From assembly GCA_016297005.1 (NCBI GenBank), contig JAEDHK010000004.1, positions 1-64,000 on the forward strand: a stretch of DNA of 64,000 nt, given 5' to 3'. Origin of the DNA: Clostridia bacterium (lineage in GTDB: Bacteria > Bacillota > Clostridia > Christensenellales > DTU072). The position numbers were made by a program, and so were the translations under genes. Every line of letters starts with the position of its first letter. Position 1 is the stretch's first letter. Under the pieces are notes generated by a model that did not search any database, was not told the DNA's origin, and was given only the letters and a program-made list of their open reading frames with translations. Shown here piece by piece: positions 57,993 through 64,000 of this stretch.

Positions 57993-58870
57993 AAAAATAC
58001 GATACGCTTGTGATCGGACATCCCTCTTTCGATTTTAATATCGATTGGCAGGATAATCTTATTACGGAACTGGGCGGAGCCGTCTTTTACTCCGCCGCTT
58101 CCGCTTATGCCGGCGGAAACAAGGTAGGCGTGGTTACCAAGCTCGCCGAAAAGGACAAAGACGCTCTAAAACAGTTTGTTGTACCGCAGGAAGATATCTT
58201 TTATATCCCGTCGAAAAAATCCACCTCCATTCGCAATAAGTATTTTACGGCGGACAAGGAGCGTCGGGAATGCACTTGCATCTCCCAGGCCGATCCTTTC
58301 ACGATACGGGACATTCCCGACGTGGAGAGCGATATTTATCACTTTGCGGGGCTCATTTACGGCGACTATGCGGACGGGCTGATCGAAGAACTGTCCAATC
58401 GGGGGAAAGTTGCCGTGGACGTACAAGGTTTTCTGCGCCATGCGAGCGGAGACAACACCAAAATGTATTTTGAGAACTGGGCGGACAGAGAACGCCTGAT
58501 CCCTTATATTACCTATCTGAAGACGGACGCCGCCGAAGCGGAGATTCTGACGGGCGAAAAAGACCGGACAAAAGCCGCCGAGATTCTTTACGGGATGGGC
58601 GCGAAAGAAGTCATTATCACACATAACACGGAAGTACTTGCTTACGACGGAAAAAGGGTTTGCACTTGTCCCATCAAGGCGCGAAGTCTGATCGGGCGAT
58701 CGGGCAGAGGCGACACCACTTTTGCGGCCTATATTACTGAAAGAAAGCGCGCTTCGGTCGAAGAATCTCTTCTCTTCGCCACCGCCTGCGTTTCATCCAA
58801 AATGGAAAAATTAGGTCCGTACAGAGGCACGCGCGAGGATATTTTAGAGTATATAAGAATGTTTTATTAA
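57989..58870 (+). CDS. PfkB family carbohydrate/nucleoside kinase
   Basis: 293-aa ribokinase-like sugar kinase. The C-terminal PfkB signature is IGRSGRGDTTFAAYI with catalytic Asp242 (usual GAGD reads GRGD). LKTDAAEAEILTG (177-189) is the typical N-E-x-E-like region, and ELGGAVFYSAASAYAGGNKVGVVTKL (27-52) is the N-terminal substrate-binding motif. It is translationally coupled to the preceding GDPD-like gene, suggesting a joint salvage pathway in which the phosphodiesterase product or its alcohol is handled. The substrate is unknown. Confidence 0.9.
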   Translation: MKKYDTLVIGHPSFDFNIDWQDNLITELGGAVFYSAASAYAGGNKVGVVTKLAEKDKDALKQFVVPQEDIFYIPSKKSTSIRNKYFTADKERRECTCISQADPFTIRDIPDVESDIYHFAGLIYGDYADGLIEELSNRGKVAVDVQGFLRHASGDNTKMYFENWADRERLIPYITYLKTDAAEAEILTGEKDRTKAAEILYGMGAKEVIITHNTEVLAYDGKRVCTCPIKARSLIGRSGRGDTTFAAYITERKRASVEESLLFATACVSSKMEKLGPYRGTREDILEYIRMFY

Positions 58871-59174
58871 AAAGACAGGCCGTCCGTAAACAAAGCACGA
58901 CCCGAAAGTCCGGCGCTTTTGCCCTGATTGCCGAAGACGATTTTTGATAGAATCAGAATCGTTCTTCACGGATACTATAATAATTATTTAGGTATCCCAT
59001 ATTCTCATATAATACAATTTAGTTGTATACACGACCCGGGTTATTCTGGCGTTGTTTTTTGTTCCTGCTTTGCAAAAACTTATCCGATTTTAACCGTGTT
59101 CTCCGGCATATGAACGGCGACCGCCATCCGCAAATCGCCGTTCTGAATCTTGCGTTGCTCGTTGCAAACTGAGC
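58871..59174. other. intergenic region between the kinase gene and gerAC
   Basis: AT-rich in the middle (58970-59030), with a short palindrome ACAATTTAGTTGT near 59007-59019. Toward the right is the hairpin listed separately at 59112. No supported gene; a 61-codon frame at 58928-59113 has no ribosome binding site. No classic terminator follows the kinase gene. Confidence 0.5.
59112..59143 (-). repeat. inverted repeat downstream of gerAC
   Basis: Perfect 9-bp arms GAACGGCGA and TCGCCGTTC with a 14-base loop, about 30 bases after the gerAC stop. No U-tract follows on the minus strand, so it is either a poor terminator or an mRNA-stabilising hairpin. Confidence 0.6.
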
Positions 59175-60320
59175 TCACGTTTGCGTAAGCTTTACGTTGA
59201 CTTCCAAGCCGATATCCGACAGAGGGACGTCCTTCACGTCCATCCTGCAATGGGATAAAAAGCCCTCCTTAAAACCGAAGACGTCGGCGTCCTTACGTTG
59301 CATCTCGGCATAGAACGAAGTTATGACGTCGGCAAGATCGCTTTCAAAGCGCCGTTCTTCCCTCTCCGTAACGAATAATCGGTCTACGTGCGCGTTATCC
59401 GCGGAATAGTCGACGATCTCTTTGACGAGAGCCTGGATCTTTAAATTAGCCTTTACCGTCATCTTATCCCGGTCGTACGATAACTTGCAATCGTTCTTCA
59501 ATACGTACCAATTTATTTTTTCTCCGTGTTCTCCTATCGTTTCAAGTTGCCCCTTGCTGATCTTATTGAGCAGGCAGTTGACGGCAAGGGCCCCCGGCGC
59601 CTCCCACACGCCGATAAATCGATTTTTTACAAGAACAGCCACCCTATTCATCTCGAACAGATAGTTTTCTTCCTCGCTGCTCCCGCCGCTCTCTCCGCCC
59701 GAAGAAGGGGGCGTTTCTTTCGGTATTTTTTCCCGCGTGACAAACGGAAGCCAATTGGCTTGGCCTGTCCGGTGATAATCGACTATGAATTCGCGCAGTT
59801 TTTTGCCCGTGATATCGCCGAATCTATCGTACATACCGATGATCTCACGCATGTACACGCTCGCGTTATCGCCAAAGCCGATGGGCGAGGACAAAAGATC
59901 GTACGCCGATCCCTTGCAAGAGACGATGCAGGCGTTATCGCTCAGATATCCGTTGCAGATAAGGTAGTTGAGCACGGCGTATACGGAAGTGCTTTTCAGC
60001 AAGCTTTCGCCGAGAACCACGACGTTACAATGGGTCAGCGAGACGGCAAGACCGGTGTCGCGGCTGATCTTATAGGCGGCCTCTCCGAGAGTGGCGCCCT
60101 CGGCGCTGATAACCTGCGTATTGCTACCCGATTGCTGTTTCGATCCGCTGCCCGTCAATATCTGCAAGTGGACGGAGACACTCTCCTTGTCCGTCAGATC
60201 AATACCGAATCCGACCGCCATCGCCTTACTTTTTAACGGCTCTTCGGGTAAATACTGTCCGCAAAAAAAGAACAGACAGATCGCCGCCAAAGTAAAGATC
60301 CATTTACGACTTCGGCGCAT
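59175..60320 (-). CDS. gerAC: Ger(x)C family spore germination protein GerAC
   Basis: 381-aa C subunit of a GerA-type germinant receptor, which sits in the spore inner membrane with GerAA and GerAB. Family features are KSKAMAVGFGIDLTDKESVSVHLQI, EAAYKISRDTGLAVSLTHCNVVVLGE and the C-terminal domain with NLKIQALVKEI. The N-terminal hydrophobic segment ends in LFFFCGQ: a cysteine is present, but the preceding residues are Phe rather than the small residues of a lipobox. Start 60320 has GGAGG 5 bases upstream; an earlier in-frame codon at 60362 lies within gerAB. It overlaps gerAB by 17 bp. Confidence 0.9.
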   Translation of the reverse strand: MRRSRKWIFTLAAICLFFFCGQYLPEEPLKSKAMAVGFGIDLTDKESVSVHLQILTGSGSKQQSGSNTQVISAEGATLGEAAYKISRDTGLAVSLTHCNVVVLGESLLKSTSVYAVLNYLICNGYLSDNACIVSCKGSAYDLLSSPIGFGDNASVYMREIIGMYDRFGDITGKKLREFIVDYHRTGQANWLPFVTREKIPKETPPSSGGESGGSSEEENYLFEMNRVAVLVKNRFIGVWEAPGALAVNCLLNKISKGQLETIGEHGEKINWYVLKNDCKLSYDRDKMTVKANLKIQALVKEIVDYSADNAHVDRLFVTEREERRFESDLADVITSFYAEMQRKDADVFGFKEGFLSHCRMDVKDVPLSDIGLEVNVKLTQT

Positions 60321-61365
60321 ACGTTCCTCCTTTCTTTGCCGCAAGAAGTGATAAAAGAACAATCGGAACGGCGATCTCTATACCGAATACGGCGTACTGA
60401 ATACCGCTTGTCACCATCAAAAAAACCTCGCGCATATTTACGAACGCTTTTAACAGAACGAGGCCGAGCGCGACGCAAAAAGTCCCGATGCTGACCGGCC
60501 TTTTTACTTTCAGTCCCGTTCCGATTTCGGCCACGGCGTTCAATTTGAGCGACAGATTCAGCACCGCCGTCGTAATCCACAGGATACTGCTGATCCAGTC
60601 CAGACTACCCACTTCGCTGATGACCGTATCGAAAGAAGCAAGACGGGCAAACGCGCAGTCGATCAAAAAACTGGCCCTGCCGTATCGGCAATAAAAAATC
60701 ATATAGCAACCCATCAGCACAGCCACGCTGAGTAAAGAAAAAAGACCGATCCTGCCCTTTCTTTTAATTTTTATCTTGCAAAAAAGAAGAGGAGAAAAAT
60801 CGAACGTATAAATAAGATACTTTGCGGCGGAACGAAGTATGTCCGATCCACCGTTCGGAAAAACGGAAAGTAAACAATCGCCGTGCAGATCGGTCTCGCC
60901 AAAGGCGAGCCCGGCAACGACGATCACGGGGAGTAGCCAGATCGTCGTTTCGAATACGCGCGCCACTGTCCGCGCTCCCTTATAAGCGAAATAATAACAG
61001 ATCAATAACAGCGTTATGACGATGGGCGCGTCGATAATATTATAAAAAAGAAAGGTGGAAACGTAATTTACTATCTCAGCAACAAAGAGTATACTCTTTA
61101 TGAATATTACGAAAAGAAGGGGGCAAGAGACGACAAAGTATACGACGTCGCCGCATTTTTTCCGCAATGCTTCCATTCCCCCTTTTTCACACGCGAACAG
61201 CACCGCCCAAAGCTGAATGAATTCGACGGCGGCAAAGATGCCGACGATAATATATCCGTCCACACCCGCCGTCTCGTACAGATAGGCCGGGAGCATCGAC
61301 ATCTTAAAAACAAACGGAATAAAAAATATCATAACGGACAGTTGTTTTCCGCTGATCTCGTTCAT
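60304..61365 (-). CDS. gerAB: spore germination protein GerAB (APC-like permease)
   Basis: 353-aa integral membrane subunit of the germinant receptor, of the amino acid-polyamine-organocation fold. About ten hydrophobic segments span the protein, for example 9-28, 37-58, 75-97, 112-126 and 142-157. KQLSVMIFFIPFVFKMSMLP at the N-terminus is the family's typical first helix. The ATG overlaps the gerAA stop (ATGA), and a GGAGGAACGT context identical to that of gerAC precedes it. Confidence 0.9.
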   Translation of the reverse strand: MNEISGKQLSVMIFFIPFVFKMSMLPAYLYETAGVDGYIIVGIFAAVEFIQLWAVLFACEKGGMEALRKKCGDVVYFVVSCPLLFVIFIKSILFVAEIVNYVSTFLFYNIIDAPIVITLLLICYYFAYKGARTVARVFETTIWLLPVIVVAGLAFGETDLHGDCLLSVFPNGGSDILRSAAKYLIYTFDFSPLLFCKIKIKRKGRIGLFSLLSVAVLMGCYMIFYCRYGRASFLIDCAFARLASFDTVISEVGSLDWISSILWITTAVLNLSLKLNAVAEIGTGLKVKRPVSIGTFCVALGLVLLKAFVNMREVFLMVTSGIQYAVFGIEIAVPIVLLSLLAAKKGGTYAPKS

Positions 61366-62789
61366 ACGTTCCTCCTGTTTTTTAGTTTCGTTCTGTTATT
61401 AAGGCGTTGAGAAAAGGGACGAAGCGGATTGTCCGAGACGTTCAGTTTTATCAATGCGTCTTTGATATCATTCTGATCAATAGGTGCAAACGGAGACAGA
61501 TACGGGATCCCAAACGACGACATATCGCTCAGATACGCCAGTATTGCCAACGAGTACAGAAGCAAACCGTAAATACCGAGCAATCCCGCCGCCACGACCA
61601 AAAACATTCTGAGCGTCGAAATAACGCTCACCTGATCCGGCACCGTATAGATACCAATCCCGCTCATTGCCACGATCAGAACGGTAATACTGCTGAGAAA
61701 CCCGGCCTCTACCGCCGTTTGTCCGAGAACGATGGCTCCGACCACGCTCAGCGCCATACCGACGTGCCTGGGCATCCGAATACTCGCTTCGGACAGTATC
61801 TCGAACAGTAAGAGCGCTATGATCATCTCCAACGTCGGACTGAACGGAATGCCTCCGGTCGAATTCAGTATGGTAATCATAAGTTGAAGCGGAAGGATCT
61901 GGTATTGATGCGACTGAACCGCGACGAACGCCGCGGGAAGAAAAAGAGCAAAAAATACGCCGAACAGTCGAACCAGACGAGAAAAAGTGACGAGCGACGG
62001 CTTTTTATACCGATCCTGACTATCCTCGAAATCTTCGATCAAAAGAAACGGAACGGTCAGAACAATAGGAGAACCGTCCACAAGAATAGCCACTCTTCCG
62101 TCCAGCAACTTTGACGCAATCACGTCGGCTTTTTCGCTGTTACCAATCTGCCGAAATAAAGAATAGGGCCTTTTTTCGATCATTTTTGCCACGTAAGAAG
62201 AATCGGGAACGCCGTCAATCTCGATATCGGAAAGACGCTCCTTGACAGTGTTAACGACGGATAAGGGCGCGACGCCGTCCACGTACGCAAGAATGACCGT
62301 CGTTGCCGTAATCTTCCCCATCGTCAGCCTTTTGAACACTAACTTGTTGCTCCGTATTTTTCTCCGAAGCAAAGTCATGTTCGTCTTGACGTCTTCGACG
62401 AATCCCTCTCTCGGACCTTTGACGATAGGCGTTGTGGGCGGTTCCGTAACCGAACGGGAATTGGCCTTGCGGGTAGAAAGAAGATAATACGTATCGCCGA
62501 CGAGCAGCACGGCGTCCCCTGCCGCCACCCCCTCGACGGCTTCTTGTTCCGTCGCCGTTTTGATTGTGCCGGAAAACGAGATGGAGGAAAGCAGCCGTTC
62601 TTTATCCGTGACAAAGGCTTGTCCTGTGGCGATAAGCGGCTTGATTACCTCCTCTTCCAATCGGGTTACGTCCGTCATGCCGTCCAGGTAAAAAAGACAA
62701 GCGTCCGACTTTTTCCCTTTCAACGGCCGTACGATCAGGTCGTCCGTTAAAAATGCGCCTGATAATCTCTTCTTTTTTTCTTCATCCAT
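61362..62789 (-). CDS. gerAA: spore germination protein GerAA
   Basis: 475-aa A subunit of the GerA-type receptor that triggers spore germination in response to nutrients. A soluble N-terminal domain (about 1-270) carries the family motifs TTPIVKGPREGFVEDVKTNMTLLRRKI, LDGRVAILVDGSPIVLTVPFLLIEDF and DRYKKPSLVTFSRLVR. Five membrane segments follow (about 277-435), with FSPTLEMIIALLLFEILSEASIRMPRHVG. No Shine-Dalgarno sequence is visible before the ATG at 62789. TTTATAATTT about 45 bases upstream could be a -10, but no clear sigma-G promoter was recognised. Confidence 0.92.
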   Translation of the reverse strand: MDEEKKKRLSGAFLTDDLIVRPLKGKKSDACLFYLDGMTDVTRLEEEVIKPLIATGQAFVTDKERLLSSISFSGTIKTATEQEAVEGVAAGDAVLLVGDTYYLLSTRKANSRSVTEPPTTPIVKGPREGFVEDVKTNMTLLRRKIRSNKLVFKRLTMGKITATTVILAYVDGVAPLSVVNTVKERLSDIEIDGVPDSSYVAKMIEKRPYSLFRQIGNSEKADVIASKLLDGRVAILVDGSPIVLTVPFLLIEDFEDSQDRYKKPSLVTFSRLVRLFGVFFALFLPAAFVAVQSHQYQILPLQLMITILNSTGGIPFSPTLEMIIALLLFEILSEASIRMPRHVGMALSVVGAIVLGQTAVEAGFLSSITVLIVAMSGIGIYTVPDQVSVISTLRMFLVVAAGLLGIYGLLLYSLAILAYLSDMSSFGIPYLSPFAPIDQNDIKDALIKLNVSDNPLRPFSQRLNNRTKLKNRRNV

Positions 62790-62896
62790 ACGGACGAGTA
62801 TTGACTAAATGGAAAATTATAAACGAAAAAAACGACAACGTATTGCTTTTCGTTGGAGTAAAATTTTATTGGGTTTGAGATAAATTCCTTATTATA

Positions 62897-62920
62897 CGCA
62901 TATGCGAAAACTGTCGCATA
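62897..62920. promoter_or_regulatory. palindromic half-sites upstream of gerAA, possible operator
   Basis: Palindrome CGCATATGCG (62897-62906) overlaps an inverted repeat TATGCGA-N6-TCGCATA (62901-62920), giving three TATGCG-type half-sites within 24 bp. It lies between the MFS stop and gerAA. It has no U-tract on the minus strand, so a protein-binding site is more likely than a terminator. Confidence 0.4.
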
Positions 62921-62929
62921 ATAGCCTTG

Positions 62930-64000
62930 TTATTCTTTGGGCGATTGGAGCGCGGCGAGTTTGTCTCTTTTTTTGACCAATCCGTTGACGTATTCGGTCA
63001 GAACAATCATAACAATACCGAAAACGCCGACGTAGAGGGGCAGCAATTTAATGGTGGTGTACTGAGCGATGACGCCGAACAAGGGAGCCATAAAAGTATT
63101 GCCGAGGTAGGCGAATGCCATTTGGACGCCGATGACCGACTGCGTATGACGTTTCCCAAAGTTTTCGGGCGTGGAATGAACGATTGACGGATAAACGGGC
63201 GCGCAACCGAGGCCCATCAACACGAAGGCGCCGACGGCGACGTAATGAGTGCCGAATGGGATAGCGACAAGAATGCACGAAAAGAGGATGACGGCCGCGC
63301 CGATACGAATGAGGCGACGATCGCCCGCTTTGTCGGCAATAAAACCGCATAATCCTCTGCCGACCATGATGCCGATAAAAAAGAGAGATCCGAGGTTGGC
63401 GGCTACGTCGTCGTCCAAGGCGTAGACGTCGGAAAAATAACTGCTCGCCCACAGCGAGGGGGTTTGCTCCAACGCCATATACGCGAAAAACGCGACGAAC
63501 ATCGGCACGGCGCCGGGCAACTTAAAAACCTGTAAGACGGAGATATGGACGGTCTCTTCTTCCTTTTCTTTTTCTTGCTCGCCGCCGACTTTTTTCCAAA
63601 GAGGGAAAGACAAGAACATTACGGCGGTCAGACCGAACTGGATAAAGGACACGATTCGATATCCGCCCGTCCAGCCGAAAGAACCGGCGAGCGCGGCGCC
63701 CATGATATAGGGACTGATTGTAGCGCCGACTGCCCAGAAACAGTGAAGCCAACTCATGTGTCGGGAGGAATAATGAAGGGCGACAAAGTTGTTGAGGCAG
63801 GCGTCTATGGCCCCGGCGCCGAGACCGTAGGGTACGGCTATCACGCACAGTTGCCAAAAAGCGGTGGAAAAAGAAAACAGGAGCATAGAACTCGCGGTAA
63901 GCAAAACGCTGAGCGCAATGACCCACCTTGCGCCGATCTTTCTCGTTACGACGTCCGCGCAAAGAGAAGAAAGAATGGTAGACCCCGCGACGATCATAGT
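62930..64000 (-). CDS. MFS transporter, FucP-like (5' partial)
   Basis: C-terminal 355 residues or more of a major facilitator permease. About ten hydrophobic helices are visible, with a charged central loop (GGEQEKEKEEETVH, near 140-152) between the two halves. Motifs such as GLGAGAIDACLNNFVA, WLHCFWAVGATISPYIMG and GIMVGRGLCGFIADKAGDRR resemble sugar:H+ symporters of the fucose-permease type, but the substrate is uncertain. The reading frame is open to the window end, so the true start and first helices lie outside. Confidence 0.88.
   Translation of the reverse strand, partial: TMIVAGSTILSSLCADVVTRKIGARWVIALSVLLTASSMLLFSFSTAFWQLCVIAVPYGLGAGAIDACLNNFVALHYSSRHMSWLHCFWAVGATISPYIMGAALAGSFGWTGGYRIVSFIQFGLTAVMFLSFPLWKKVGGEQEKEKEEETVHISVLQVFKLPGAVPMFVAFFAYMALEQTPSLWASSYFSDVYALDDDVAANLGSLFFIGIMVGRGLCGFIADKAGDRRLIRIGAAVILFSCILVAIPFGTHYVAVGAFVLMGLGCAPVYPSIVHSTPENFGKRHTQSVIGVQMAFAYLGNTFMAPLFGVIAQYTTIKLLPLYVGVFGIVMIVLTEYVNGLVKKRDKLAALQSPKE

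Noticed and set aside
58928..59113. 61-codon frame in the kinase-gerAC interval
   Set aside because: No ribosome binding site, low-complexity composition and no recognisable features.
1..64000. tRNA, rRNA, insertion sequence, prophage or attachment-site features
   Set aside because: No cloverleaf, transposase, integrase or conserved rRNA sequence was recognised by reading; a tRNAscan and Infernal search would be decisive.

Overview
The window looks like chromosome of an anaerobic, endospore-forming member of the Bacillota (Clostridia-like). The evidence is a gerA-type germination operon, a rubredoxin-first (reverse) rubrerythrin, group II ECF transporter genes linked to truA, lipoproteins with lipoboxes, strong GGAGG ribosome binding sites and many TTGACA-N17-TATAAT promoters. 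An uncultured gut lineage is plausible, but that is inference. I found no rRNA, tRNA, CRISPR array, insertion sequence or prophage.

Layout. 1-1.3 kb: the 3' half of an ABC-F ATPase and a probably decayed small gene. 1.3-39.7 kb: one leftward operon that dominates the window. It holds two enormous adjacent lipoprotein genes (5573 aa, then 6706 aa; 36.8 kb together) and a NodB-like TIM-barrel enzyme gene. It is driven by a perfect TTGACA-N17-TATAAT promoter. The two giants share an N-terminal module of roughly 800-1000 residues, degenerate Ig-like (Big_4/MBG-like) domains, long helical blocks, dispersed Tyr-rich 'YY...TxDxxFxxGxxYY' repeats and Cys clusters. The larger one ends in a probable right-handed beta-helix. 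No catalytic domain is recognisable in either. They are the candidate undescribed system: very large surface-anchored, probably fibrous or adhesive lipoproteins.

39.9-43.1 kb: ecfA1-ecfA2-ecfT-truA, translationally coupled, with an apparently leaderless first mRNA, then a convergent D-amino-acid-transaminase-like gene. 44.1-47.6 kb: ABC-2 exporter ATPase and permease, trmO and birA in one operon. 47.7-49.3 kb: a beta-propeller-like lipoprotein with its own promoter and terminator. 49.4-55.8 kb, leftward: a GNAT acetyltransferase (TTG start), a GH13 alpha-glucosidase, a 61-aa hydrophobic protein followed by an EctB-like aminotransferase, and a Gfo/Idh/MocA dehydrogenase plus sugar isomerase pair. 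55.9-58.9 kb: reverse rubrerythrin, a small membrane protein, and a GDPD-like plus PfkB-like kinase pair. 59.2-62.8 kb: gerAA-gerAB-gerAC (leftward). 62.9-64 kb: the C-terminal part of an MFS permease.

How the genes work together: translational coupling (ATGA overlaps) marks ecfT-truA, gerAA-gerAB and GDPD-PfkB. The sugar enzymes (GH13, Gfo/Idh plus isomerase, PfkB, MFS) suggest carbohydrate use. The giant operon combines surface proteins with a carbohydrate-active-like enzyme.
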